64,000 nt of DNA from Syngnathus acus. Its lineage: Eukaryota; Chordata; Actinopteri; Syngnathiformes; Syngnathidae. Both the position numbers and the translations under genes were made by a program. The notes below the pieces were generated by a model. It was given only the letters and a program-made list of their open reading frames with translations. It searched no databases and had not been told where the DNA came from. Where the stretch lies: assembly GCF_901709675.1 (NCBI RefSeq), contig NC_051106.1, positions 869,501-933,500 on the forward strand, given 5' to 3'. Positions 21,093 through 36,571 of this stretch are shown here, piece by piece. How positions within the stretch are numbered: the first letter of the stretch is position 1; the number at the start of each line of letters is the position of its first letter.

Positions 21093-23188
21093 TTCGCAAC
21101 ATTCCAAACGCGTTGGACTCACCAATGGAGCACACAGAAGATTATATTTAGAAGATGGATGGATGAAGATGCAAGCTGATGGGGTGGCCGACGGACGGGT
21201 GGTGGGAGGGGGAGGATAAGTTATTAGTAAATGGGCCGGCCACTTCCGCCGCCAGTCTACAAATAGCGGCCGAACTTCACAGTTCAGTGAACATGCCCCC
21301 CCTCCCCCTTCTCCAGTTGATCTGGTCTGATTCATTCATCTTTGCGTCCTCCAACTCTCCTGCTGGCTTTTGCAGAGACATTAAAAGCTTCCCTTTTTGC
21401 GGACGCGCGTGTTTACGTGTGTGCGCAGGTGAGAAGGGATTTGAGCCAGCGTGCTTGGCGAAGGTTGCGGCGAAGGTCATGTCGGTGCGGTGACAAAGTG
21501 ACGCTTGGCTTCGGTTCCAGTCGGCATCGCGCGTGATGACATCACTCAGCTTGATGAAGAGAAAATGGTGGGGGAGGGGGGCGTGTTTACGGCAACGAGT
21601 CACTCGTGTGGGCTGAAGGTGACCTTGAAGCGCAGACAAGGGCAAAGAAGGTTCTCCCGGGTTAGCGCAGCCAACGCTTGCTTCAGAGATCGACTCCACT
21701 CTCAAAATGTTTGATTCACTTAGCTGACGAAATAAGTGGCAAACTCATTTTATGTAAAGAATCCAATTGAAAGCAATTTCACCTGAACATTGAAAGTATT
21801 TTGTATTGTGACGATTCCATTTGCCAAAGCACTTCCTCCTCTCGAGGGTCGCGTTGGAGCGGAGCCGAGTCGCCTTGAAGCGTAAACTGCGCAATTACAA
21901 AGCGGCATGCGCATCAACAAACATTTTTGTCAACAAATAAATAGATAAAAGTGTTTTTGCACGGACACTTCTGGGAGAGCCGCGCAGAAGCTTCCAGATC
22001 AAACATTGAAAGGCTGAGCTGCCAACGAGTCCTGGCAGTTGCCATGGTAACCCCATTTCTCTAGTTACACACTTGCGCGCACACAAACTTCAGCAACGCC
22101 GAAGCAAATCGACAAGGACGGAAACAAAACAACAGCAACGTCAAAGTAGAGCTCCGGGAAAAGAAAGAAAGAGTCAAAGTGAAATGAAATCAAAACGACG
22201 TCACCAAGAATGAAAGCTACTGAAAAGAATCAAAACTTTAGAAGAATCAAAGTGACAGAAAAACAATCCAAATCAAATAAAGACAATTGGAAAAATAATT
22301 ATCTAGAACAAGAATCACAGGGACAGAAATTGAATGTATCGTTTGTTAGCATGACGCTAAATGGATGGATTGTCATTTTTCTGTTTGATCAAATTGGGCA
22401 AAACTCTCCGGAGCGTCATCTAAAGGCGGTGCCAGCGTTCCGCGACAAAATGCTGCTCATTGTGGCAAATCCTTGCCCCAAACGACACAAACCAATTTGG
22501 GAAACAGAACCAGTAGGAAGCGGTGCTGCTTCACGTCAGCGACCGTTCCCGGGTAGTCAAAGCCACTTACAAGTCGGCGTCATTCTGCAAAGCGGCACCG
22601 CGCGGCTAATTGGCCGGCATGTCTTTCACAAACAATTTCTGCCATTACGGCGTGATGCGACTCAACCATGCTGGGCTTTTGTGTCTGCCGGCAAAATAAA
22701 GGCACGCCGGCTTGCGGCCATTGTCTCAACGGCGATTACATTCCCAGATGGAAGAGGCGAGACATGCCCAATGTCATTTCCGGGCGCAAACACGGCGGGC
22801 GAGGCCGAGCCTGCGGCTATCATCAACTCCTCCTTTCTTTTGCAATGACGAAGGCGCTCGCAAGCTTGCCGCTCGCCAGAAGCAAAGCAAGTGCAGTGCC
22901 AAAAGGAAGGGATCTTCTGATGGGCCACGCAGCCACATTCCGTCTGCATTCGGGGCCGTATGAGCCGAGATGAGCCGAGACGAGGACGCCGCTCCCGCCA
23001 TCACCGCCCTCCTCGCTCGCTCGCTCTCTCTCTCTGACATCGCTTAGTCTGGATGAAACGCAGCTCCACTTGGTGTCAAGCTCACATCTCATGACACACG
23101 CACGTGCGCGTATGCACACATGCACCTAGCAAAATTGTTGACAAATGGGAACAGAATGTGTGAACAAACACACGTACACACACACACA

Positions 23189-23280
<92 letters not shown>

Positions 23281-25543
23281 GAATGACATACACAAACAGA
23301 CACACTCATGAAGCATCAACAAATAGGAAACAATGTCACTGGATGGGTAAGAACAAAACAGTGCAAACATACATACTTTTAAAATCTACTCATATAGCAA
23401 AAGAATGATACTGACACTTGATAGTGAACATCATACCACACTCACAAGTAGACCTGCCTTAAAAAAAAGTCAAATTATTCATATTCTAATGACCAAATAT
23501 GGTAGGGTGCAAGTCAAGTCATGATGTGCAAGTGTGTGCGTGTGTGTGTGTGTGTGTGTGTGCGCGTGTGTGTGCATGTGTGTGTCTGTGGCCTTTTAGT
23601 GTCTGCTGCACTCTGCATGCATAATGAATGAGCAGGTGTCAAAGCAGGTCACACACGCAAATGCAATAGATAGTCCAGAACACACACACAGCTCTACATT
23701 GCTAGAAATGCAGCCCTCCCTCAAACGCACTAAACGGTCTCCTGCGGGTGCGCGCGGCACGCACACATGCACGGGTGTCAGGATGCTGCAAAGGTCAGCC
23801 GTGTTTGTGTGGCACAACAGATGTGGAGAGCGTGTGACAGCAAGTCAGAAGCTGCAACACTAAACTGCAGAAGAGCAACTGATGGGTCAATTATCGCAAA
23901 GGGCAAGGGGTGGGCAATGGCGGTGGGGGGGCTATGGCATTGGGGGACGTACAGAGTTTGTGCTCAAATTGCTCACTACTTGACAAGTCCACAAGTCTGC
24001 ATTTCGTACTTCAGAAAGTCATGGTGCTAGCTGCTAACGCTAGTGGCGGTGCTAGTGGCTAGCTAGTGGTAGCAGTCGTGTGTCTAATGACAATAAAAGG
24101 CATTCTTTCATTCATTCAAGAAGAAGAGGTGGTAAAAGTAGGAGGAGTACTCGTCACGCGGTGGTCATACCATGTAGTTGTTGTGGTACAAGTCTACAGA
24201 AGTAGGAGCAGTACTTGCGTGTATGTTGGCACGAGTAGCGGCAAGCAAAAACTTGGAGTGCGAGTCAAAGAAGACTTGTAGAGTGTGAGATTTAAAAAAA
24301 GTCACACAGTATTGTAAGCGATAATTCTCAAAAGACGGTTTGACAATATGAAAATAAATGAAGCCCACATGTGATATTCATTGAAAAAGCCAAACGTGAA
24401 GGACATACTCTCTCTCTTTTTGCTTCCCGCTACAAGCTTGGAGTGAAACGTATCACTTCTCAAGTTAGCGTTTACGTCCAGTCCGGTCTTGGCCTGTGCT
24501 GGCGCCGATGAGCCACTTCACGCAACTTTTGGACATATACAGGAAAAATGGCCGTCTCCTTATATGACACCGGCAAAAGGTAGACACACACATATGCACA
24601 CCCAAACAGGTGTTTGGGTTGCTTTCATTAAAATGCATGCGGCTCTTCAAAGTGCTGACAACAATGATGCCATCTGCTGCGGCGAGGCGACCGTATGTGC
24701 CGTCTTCCTTTGGAGATGCCGCTGCATGCATATGTGCACACGCATGTGCACATGGCCTGCTGTGAATGCCCATTTCAACGTGTTGGCTTCTGCCGCACAA
24801 ATTCATCCGAACTGACGTCGAGGAAAACAGACCTTATCAGCGCAACAGCGAACGGTCTGTCCGTGCATTTGCCCGTCCGTCTCGCTCGGCCGAGAGCTTG
24901 ACTTGGCTTGGAATTCCCACGTGACTCGACAAGTCTTGCCCGTTTACATTTGGCGATCGGCGCTTCGTCGCCTAGCGAAGGTGAGTCCTCCAGCGACCGA
25001 GCCAGTAACGCAGGCCGATGCCAAATCCGTTTCCCCCCGGCAAAATAGTGCTCAACTTTGTTCCAGTTGCCCAACAACCCGCCAGGGCCTTGGAATAGTT
25101 CAACGTGTTTTTTACTTGACTCGCTCGTCGCTCGCCCGAATATGAGAATCAAGCTCGGCGGGCAAATTAGCTTCGATGCAACGTGGATATTTGAACACAA
25201 AGAGCGCATCTACACAACTGCTTGCGTGATGTACACAAACCAATTTCTTTGTGAAATAAAATATTTGTGCACTTTTCTATTTTGATCCGCATGTGTGATA
25301 GCACCCCCGGTGGCCAAAGCATGCACCACAGAAGAAGCGGCATCATGTCCAATTGTGCTCAGTTCTTCCTATTCTATTTGAAGGATGTCATGATTGCATG
25401 TTTTCAATCTCATAGAGCAAATTTTTTTTGTCAACGTATTTTTTCTTTGGGCTGCAAGTGATGGTGGCCTTTGCTTTGACTTGAATTGGGAAAGCGGGGT
25501 GCAGCATTTGCATGAGTTCCCGGCAGCGATGTGGTGGCTGTAC
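21093..25543. other. NPAS3 intron, no gene seen
   Basis: Intron between the bHLH exon and the exon at 17602-17520. Apart from a CA repeat no known repeat or frame was recognised. Frames crossing CA tracts are artefacts. Confidence 0.5.
23191..23278. repeat. (CA)n microsatellite
   Basis: Uninterrupted CA run of about 88 bp, with a TG/CG-rich relative at 23525-23590. Confidence 0.95.
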
Positions 25544-25788
25544 CTTTGACTGAGGTGTTGGGGGGCGCAGCATCCACGCGCAAGTTCCACGGGGGGTCCC
25601 CTTGGTTAGCAAAGTCCCTCATCTTCAGGTAGCTGATGGTGAGGCGAATGATGGAGGCTTTGTCCAGCTGACTGGTGATAGCGCCCGGCAGTGGGAGCAT
25701 CTTGGCCAGCTCATAGAACTCAAAGTTCTCCTTTCCGCGCCGTGACCTCGCCGCGTCCCGGGACTTCTCCTTGCGCAGAGCCTGCAGC
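25544..25788 (-). CDS. npas3: NPAS3 bHLH exon
   Basis: A 245-nt exon encoding the basic helix-loop-helix. The basic region reads [19 protein letters not shown]. Helix 1 is [14 protein letters not shown], the loop begins [11 protein letters not shown], helix 2 is [15 protein letters not shown], followed by [10 protein letters not shown] and NTSVK. This matches NPAS3 far better than NPAS1 or SIM, from memory of those proteins. The acceptor CTCGGCAG precedes a single base that completes an Arg codon started by the exon at 44852-45006. The donor AAAG then GTACAG leaves one base, completed by the exon at 17520-17602. The basic region binds E-box-like DNA as a heterodimer in the nucleus. The Met in AKMLPL is a small departure from the usual Leu. 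Confidence 0.96.
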
Positions 25789-27092
25789 CTGCCGAGCCAC
25801 ACACAGCATGCGCTAGTTGAGAGAAGAGACCCGGTTCGGTGAGAGGAGGCGACGCGTGGGCTGCCCGTCGTCACTGTCCATGGTTCTGACAAGCTATGAC
25901 ATATTATGTTAACACTTGATCTAAAATTCAAATCGCATTCATACAGAGAAAATATGCGTTTCAAACTTCTGCTGGATGTAGTGGTCCAAAATGGCCACCA
26001 CCCCTTCATTCTTCATCAGGCTAGCCCGCTGCTGGCTTGACTCTCCTGCTGACCGCGCAAACTTAACTGACATGCACGTGAGGAGGTGTGTTTGACTTGG
26101 GCTCCGTCAGACGGACTTGTCACGTCCGAGGAGCCGCACTCGTCCCGTTGCTGCTGCCCGCGCGAGCGTGCATTTAAAACGCGTTGAAAGTACGTCGTAA
26201 AGTTGGGCCTGCTGACTTGATGGCGTTTTAAAGAGGTTGACGCAGAGTGCATGTGTGCGCGCGCCGGCTCATCATAAAGCTCTGCGAGCTGTGTCGCACT
26301 TGTCGACCAGGAAGTAAGATGTGTGTTTTGTGGCGCGTGCGCAGGCAGCCACAACGACAGGAAGGTCGGCTGCCGGGATCAAGGTTTAACTTGCAGGTCA
26401 AACGCCCCGTGCATCATGTGACAGGAATGCCCGTCACCGGGCAGATTTACCGTCGGGTTGAAGGTAACGTTGAGTTACCAACGTTGCGTGGCAACTTCGC
26501 CGTTACTGTGTTGCGTTCAAACATCATCGGTCACTCGTTTCAATCTCAAGATATTAGAAGGGGAGATCAATGATGAAATATTACAGGCAATTTTCCCCAA
26601 AATTATGACGAGAAAGAGAAGCAAAGAGCTACTTTACTGCACAATATTGCACCCGGGTTATTGCGTCTCAGAAGATCATCTTGACAGAAACAAAGCAGAC
26701 CTTTTCCAACACAGGCGACCGGAGATCATATTATAATATTAATATTGCACGCATATTGCAGGGTCTGCAGCGCCACGGCAGCGCTAATTAGTTTGGCGTG
26801 GCAACAACACACCTTTGGCCTCCAACACGCCGCACGCATCGAAGAGAAGCCAAAACATGGAGAAGGAGCAACCAAAACAACAACATTGACGGCGACGCAC
26901 CTGCTGCATAACAGCCGTCGCAAAAACGGAGGCAAATGAGGAGATCCAAACACGGGAAAAAAAAAAACAGGCAAGGCCCAAGCCGCCACCGGAAAAACTG
27001 TTGGGGTCTTCTTTAAACAAACTGGGCACACGCGACGACTTTGCAATCAGACAAACGAGCGCACGGAAACGCCCCAAACGCTATCCGCTTGG
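25789..27092. other. NPAS3 intron, no gene seen
   Basis: Unique intronic sequence upstream of the bHLH exon. No exon of the longer mammalian N-terminal isoform was found here. Confidence 0.5.
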
Positions 27093-27341
27093 CTTTTTAT
27101 TTATTTATTTATTATTTATTCATTGCTCTTATTCGTTCATTGTTTGTGCCTTCTTGTTTTTACTTTTTGTATTGTTTACTTGAATGTTTTGTTTGTCTGT
27201 GGACCAATATAATATAATATATATTATATAATATTTAATATGTTGTGTCACCGTGGGATAGTAGGAAACGCAATTTCGATCTCTTTGTATGTCTTGACAT
27301 GTGAAGAAATTGACAATAAAGCAGACTTTGACTTTGACTTT
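27093..27341 (+). mobile_element. LINE 3' UTR fragment
   Basis: About 250 bp that match base for base over long stretches the 3' UTR of the LINE at 58530-59517 (its last part, 59268-59517). Shared words are CTTGAATGTTTTGTTTGTC, GTCACCGTGGGATAGTAGG and the terminal AATAAAGCAGACTTTGACT. A severely 5'-truncated copy of the same family. Confidence 0.88.
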
Positions 27342-30300
27342 TATGAGTGAAGTCAATCCATTATTAATGCGCTTGCCGGCAGACGGTCAAATGTTGGGAA
27401 ATACAAAGACGGAGAAGACGTTGAATCATTGAAATGCTCGCTCGGCAACAAACATAGAAAAAAAAAAGAAGAAAAAGATATTTTTGGGGGGGTACGATGG
27501 CAGTGACAACCTGGGAGCGGGAACTGGGTTCCGGGCGGCGCCATCAAAGACAGCAAGTGGCCCGTGCGTCGCCTCATGTGGAAAACAAGTTTGTGTGTGG
27601 CGTTAAGCCGGCCCTGTAATGAGCTAATAACTGCCGCTGTCTTCTTTTAGCTGCGCCTGACTCGACACAAATCCTCCTTTTATTTCCCATCTGCCACACA
27701 CACTCAAACACAAACCATGTCATCCTCATACGCACTATGATACTCCAAATCCCTTTTCTCTGTGCCTTCCAAGTTGGTGGACAACACGGTCGATCCAACT
27801 TGCTAGCGCTCGCGGGCGCCGCGCACATCAGCAGTAGCATTGGCGTGGGCATCATTACGGCCGCTGTTATGGCATGTGCACGGTTACCATGGCGACGAGG
27901 TATGCTGCTGTCCTGCGGCCAGGTGAAGGCTCTTGGGCCGGGCGGCGGAGCAGCTGCCCACGTTGGCCGGACGCTCCCAGTAGGGGTCGCTGTGAAACAC
28001 ACACAGAAAGAAGATGAAGATGAAGCTATTTGGACTGGAGCAAGTCCCCGCAGCCGATCGGCATCTGACTGGACATGCCAGCACTTTTTTTTTCTTCTGA
28101 GCATTGACATGTCGCCATCGTCTTGACCAACATTTGACATGGTCATAAACGTGTTGAGAGCAGCGAGCGCTGTGATTTACTGCCGGTTTTACACGTAGAT
28201 GCACGGCGCACGCCAACACTCTTATGTTGTCAATTGATGAGACTGTCCATGTAGGAAATCTGCACATCAGCTGGTCACGATGATGTCACAGTCTTGTCAC
28301 ATGACGGCATCGTGAAGCCAGTTCAAAGGAGTCCCGTGATGTGGGGTTAGGGCGAAAGCGACATCACGTCAGAATGATTTCGCAAAGTCCAAATGACGTG
28401 ATGTGACATGGCAATGGCAAAAGGCAAAATGAAAGCTTCCGACAGCGTTTTCAAGAAGAAGCCAGTTGACTTTCTACACACTCGCTTTCCAAGCAGAGGG
28501 TGTTGGACCACGTAAATAAATAGCGGTTGGGGCCACCCCCCCATCCGAGGATGGACAGGCAGGGGGTCGTCCAAAGAAGCGTTTAAGGTGCAGGCCGGTG
28601 GTGCGTTTGATGTTTGCAACCTCCCTTCCGGCGCCTCGAGAGCAGCGTGAGAGCGAGCGTGTCGGCCGCCGCATCGAGTCAATCAAACGCTCCTCATGTC
28701 TGCGCCAAAGGTTAGACGAGGAAGAGGAAGGGAGAGGAAGAAGGAAAAAAAAATCCAATGCGGGCCAATCTCGGCCAGCCCTTCCATCGCACATGCAAAA
28801 AGTGTCGGCTTGCCAATCGTGCACACAAGAAGTGTTGGTGATGAATTTCAGCCTTGCAAGTGATGGACGTTGATTAATTGGGCTTTGGCAAGTTGCGGCC
28901 ACGGCAGCTTCCCAAAATCGAAAGGCGGCAAAAAGTGAGAAGTCTTTGTTTTGTCCTGTCATGTGACTTTCAAAATAAAAGCTAGAGCTCAACCGGACAA
29001 GAAATACAACGGCAACGCCCCGGCCAACTGTGTCGCAATGACCTCTGCGACTACGCACGTACACACAAACACACCAGGCATTTTTTAATCAAGTGGTGTC
29101 CAATTAGTGGCTAACGATATAAAAGCTTTGTGCTACGACAACAAGCCGGGATGACCGTCACACTGCGGCCCAATAATTCACTTTCCGCGTGCCCGCCCGC
29201 GTTTGTGTGTCACAGAAACGTCAGCGTGCGTGTAGCTGTGCATGTGTGCGCGTGTGTGTTGATGTATATCAAGCCTATTTAGCTGCACACATTGAGGCAG
29301 AGTGCCCTGAGTCTCCATTACAAGGACAATATTTCCTGTCATATCTGATTTGTGAGAGGAGGGGGGAGGGGGTGACAGCAGAGGGAGGGGGCAAAGCGAG
29401 AGTAAGTGGGGGAGGGGGCATGCCAATGTGCAACAGAATGGAGGAGAACAAAATTGAGAGAAGCTCCTTCACGTTCATTGTTCTTTCTTTTAAAAGGTGG
29501 AAAGTTGCAAAAAAGGGGAAGGAAGGAAGGAAGGAAGGAAGGAAGGAAGGAAGGAAGGAAGGAAGGAAGGAAGGAAGGAGACCTTTCAGCAATTCTTTGA
29601 TTGAGTCTGATGAGTCCAAAGTGACAATTGTATGACTTTTCTCTGCAACAAGGTGAGCATACGACATCCTGAAAGAGTGCGGCGAATTCCAGCGTATGAC
29701 ATCATCACCAAGTGACGTGAGAAAGTGAAAGCAGAATGGAGGACACGTCTTGCTTTTGCCCGTAATTCCTTGTTGAGGTGGAGTGTAAATAATGACCGAC
29801 CGCTGCGACGGCGGCGGCGCAGATAAAAACCAGTCGTACTTGAAAAGAAAAGAAAAGCGCAAGCGTGTGTCAATACAATATATATGCTAATCACGCCTTT
29901 AGCGACCGTGCGCATTTCATTACAAGTAAAACACTCAAATGGGCACAAACAAAAACTCTGGCGCTGCGACCGTCAAGGTCGTTCAGTCGCCGTCCCACGC
30001 CGCTTTGGAGAAGGACAATGTAAGGCCGTCGGCCGCAAGAGGCGCTCGGGTTGACCGCCCGGAACGCACACGGCGCCGACCGGCGCGCTCTGTGCTCGTT
30101 CGCCGCCCGACAGAAACTCCTGTCCGTCTTTTGTCCTCCCATAGCGCAACAGCTTCAACTTTTGATTGAGCTGAGCTCATGCTCATGATAATTGCTAATC
30201 ACAGCACAACGTCAGCGTACGTCAGCAGTGTGTGCGTGTGTGGCGGAATCGTGTTCCACACATGCTGGCTAATACACTCTATTTATCCCCAAAACATGAC

Positions 30301-30629
30301 AAAACAAAGTGCAGACTCCATGGAATTGGCCTGCATTCACAACTCGACGCAAATGAGCAAACACACACACATGCACAAAACACACACACAGGAAGCATGG
30401 CAATCGCCATGAATATTTATGGCATCCTTTGCAAAGAGAAACATTGATAAGCTGCAGCTTGGGAAATTAATGCTGACTTGATTTTTTTCCCCAAAGTGCA
30501 TTAAAGCAAAAAAATGAATGAAATAATTGAACATTTGTTCATTGTATACACACACGCACGCATGCACGCACACCCCCGCACACACCCGCACACATATACA
30601 CACAAACACACACACACACATATATATAT
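27342..30629. other. NPAS3 intron, no gene seen
   Basis: Unique intronic sequence with a GGAA microsatellite. The long open frames near 27.6-28.3 kb lack homology that I recognise and have no convincing splice or start context. Confidence 0.45.
29516..29578. repeat. (GGAA)n microsatellite
   Basis: About 15 tandem GGAA units. GGAA is also the ETS core, so such tracts can bind ETS factors; no evidence here that it does. Confidence 0.95.
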
Positions 30630-30632
30630 ATA

Positions 30633-31257
30633 CAGGACTGTCTCAGAAAATTTGAATATTGTGATAAAGTTCTTTATTTTCTGTAATGCAATTAAAAAAA
30701 AAAAGTTATACATTCTGGATTCATTACAAATTAACTGAAATATTGCAAGCCTTTTATTATTTTAATATTGCTGATTATGACTTACAGCTTAAGAAAACTC
30801 AAAAATCCTATCTCAAAAAATTAGAATATTTCCTCAGACCAAGTAAAAAAAACGATTTAAAACAGCAAAACAAAATCAAACATTTGAAAATGTCCATTAA
30901 TGCACTCAGTACTTGGTTGGGAATTCTTTTGCACGGATTACTGCAACCAATGCGGCGTGGCATGGAGGCAATCAGCCTGTGGCATTGTTGAGGTGTTATG
31001 GATGCCCAGGATGCTTCAATAGCGGCCTTTAGCTCATTTGCATTGTTGGGTCTGGTGTCTTTCAGCTTCTTCTTCACAATACCCACAAATTCTCTAATGG
31101 GGTTCAGGTCAGGGGAATTGGCAGGCCAATCGAGGACAGTAATGCCATGGTCAGTACACCATTTACTGGTGGTTTTGGCACTGAGGGCAGGTGCCAGATC
31201 ATGCTGGAAAATGAAATCATCATCTCCATAGAGCTTTTCAGCAGACGGAAGCATGTA
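30633..31257 (-). mobile_element. Tc1-like transposon, 3' half
   Basis: Reverse-oriented copy of the CAGGACTGTCTC family following a TA. It holds the terminal repeat and the C-terminal part of the transposase (FQHDLAPALSAKT, then WPANSPDLNPI, then CHRLIASMPRR), with a frame disturbance after DLNPI. It is interrupted at the TA of 31256-31257 by the next copy, at a point that reads ATGTAGTGCTC in the sister copy (near 9955-9965). Confidence 0.87.
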
Positions 31258-33707
<2,450 letters not shown>

Positions 33708-36571
33708 GTGTATATATATATAGTTCGTCGTGTTGTTGTTGTGCAGTCAACAAGTGATTTTCATTAGTGATAGCGCCTCCCACAAATCAAAACGTATCGT
33801 CGCTGGCTCGGGGCTCCTTTCATTTCCTGTCGTGCAAGTGCGAAGGATTGCGAGCGCGGCGGCAGGAAGGGATGGGATAAAGGTGGCGGTGGCCAGGAGG
33901 AAGACGAAGACAATGAGGAAGACGAGGAGGAGGAAGATGAGGAGGAGGCGGCGTGGTGTGCTGCAAATTAGGCCATCGGCCGACACAAAAGGTCACCGCG
34001 GCTTGTTCGGCGGAGATCTCGCACACGACCGAGATACAAAAACAGTCACGTCGACAACGATGTCGCTCTGCATGGCCCGTTGCCACCGCTCGGCTGCAGG
34101 ATAACGGTCGCTAAGGACGTGACGCGGACCTCGATTTGATTAAGAAACAGGTCCAAAAAAAGGAAAAAGAAGGCCGCAATCGAAAATGGATCCATCTTTC
34201 GAAAAAAAAAATTCTTATTTGCATTTTCCTTTTCCCAAAATAAAAGAGTTTCAAAAAAGGTAAATTTTCTCAGGAAGGGCTACATATTTTGCCGGCATGC
34301 CGTCTTTTCATGCCAACTTTTCTTTCTTTTGACTTTCTTTCAACTCGTCCCACTTCTGATCTGGCCAAAATGACAACGCATCTGGCAATTCATTCACGTT
34401 GGAGCAGAATTGTCCATCATTTTCCTAAAACACCGCATCAAGTCACTGGCAAAATGTTGCAGCCAATGTCAAATATTGACAAAGAATATCACAAAGCCAA
34501 CGGAAAAGGGCAGAAATGGCGTTGGAATGATGCCACCCAGGCACGCACGCATGCTACCAGCCAGCCGACTTTTGGATCAAGATGTATTAAGACTTGGATG
34601 GCGTGGAGCTCATTTCGCATCTGTTGTCAACGCCCACGAAGGCTTTGCTGGCTCTGCGAAGTTTGGCAGCAAATCATTCATTCACTCATCATCAGCGGAA
34701 GCGCTTCTCCTCGCTCACGAGGGCCCGCCCCAGCTGACTTCCAACAGCAAATCCAAATTCCGGCGCCCGGTGGGGGAAAGTGAGCAAAAGATGCGGGGCA
34801 GCTAGAGAAGCACAGGAGAGAGGCAGGAGAGGCTAGAGAGCAAGCCTTGTGCAGCTAGTGCAAAGGCGTATTTTCCCACTGTTTGCCGTTGCCCCCCGCT
34901 CGCCTGCTAACAGAGTCGTCAGTGTAATTGCCGGCAAAGAGGCAGAGCACAAAGCGCGACACGCACTTGAAGGGTGCCGGGGGGGGGGAAGGCGAGGGGG
35001 TGGTACGAAGGAGGAGAAAATGATGACGGCAAAGGGGGTTTGATGCTGGGAGGGAGAGTAGTAAATTGTTCCATTTTTGCGGGTAATCTAAATGCTAACT
35101 AGAGGCAACTTATCAGCACAATGGATTCCCGAGCATCTGCTCAAATAACGGGGGATTTGTCGGCCATGATGGCAGCCAGATTAGGACGGCGGCGACCAAA
35201 GAGCGAGCAAGGTGGCTGCGGTGGGAAAGAGAAGATGCCAAGAATTGTGCAAACAAGAGCAAATGACGCCCTCCCAATCACACCGCTCAAGTCACAAGCA
35301 GACTTGAGCGGGTCTCCAAAGTGACCAAATCAAAGCAGAAGCCCCAAAAAGGAAACCAGATGAAGGAGGGAGAGAAGGAGGGATCACCACAAGCAGAGGA
35401 GGAAACAAGTGCATCAAAAAAAGGGACAAAAAGGGCAACTGTGTGAAACAAGATCTTTCTCCATTTTTGGAACGACTTCTATGCTAAGCTAAAGCTAAAC
35501 ATTTGGACAGACGAGTGAACACAAAATGGCGTTGACATTCAACTAAAAGAAAAATTTATTTCGTAGTCTCGATGATTAAATAAGTGACGGCCACGCAGCA
35601 GAGCTCAGATATGCAAATCAACACTTTTCAACATCCCAGAGTGCGACGCTGATCGCTGACAACACGTGCGCGTAGGAACGCCGGCACGTGTATGCCGGCA
35701 CATGTCCTATGTGTGCATGGACCGCTCGCCGGGAATTTACAGGTTTAGGCAAACGGGGGAATGGTCACCAGTCGAAGAATTTGAGTATTATTCAATTGAA
35801 GCCATTTTGCACAAACAAAAATGCATGTTGGAAAAAACAAACACCATAGCTAGCCTAATGATGCTAATTTTTTGCTGAGCGAATACTTTTTACTCACAAA
35901 CAAAAACGACAGCTAGACATACGAGCAAAACTAAGCAAAAAACAGTTTATTTGCAATTCACAAACATGCTAACAACAATAACACCATACATGCTAACAAT
36001 GCTAATGATGCTAACAATGCTAATGATCTTAGTTCAGCATCTTAGATCTAAGTTAACAGCACATGTTGTTTTTCTAGAAATAATACACAGTCACCTCCCC
36101 CCCCACACACACACTGACACAACGCCAACGCGCACTCATTAAAGATTGCAAATCAGGCAGAAAGATATTTGAACATTGCAGAGTACGATATTGATGTGGT
36201 GCACAGGGAAGCTGCTCAAATGGTCTCGTCATTGAAAGGAAATCAAATCAAATCAGTCAAGGCCACCAAAACTTTATCTCACGTACTTTTTTCTTATATT
36301 CGCATACAGTGGCGCCTTGAGATGTTTACGGATATTTTTTGCTTTGACATTTGAAGCTAAAAACGGGTGCCGTGTGCTGGTGGTGGGCTCAATTCAACTC
36401 GCAAGCAGCCATTTGCGAGGAAGTCAACCGCCTCGAAAAAAGTTGGGGGGGGGGGCACTTATTGTCTTCAGGCGCCGGCAAAAACTAATAACTGAGATAT
36501 CAGTGCACGCACGCACACACACACACACACACACTCACACACACACACACACGGAGAGGCACCAACAGACA
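33708..36571. other. NPAS3 intron, no gene seen
   Basis: Unique sequence. Notable only for a GA-rich purine tract (33895-33955), a G9 run at 34981, many ATGCTAAC/ATGCTAAT words at 35965-36030 and a CA run at 36514-36552. Confidence 0.5.

Noticed and set aside
27574-28146. 190-codon minus-strand frame near 28 kb
   Set aside because: No homology recognised, no start context or splice sites that fit NPAS3 phase, and overlapping frames of similar length exist.
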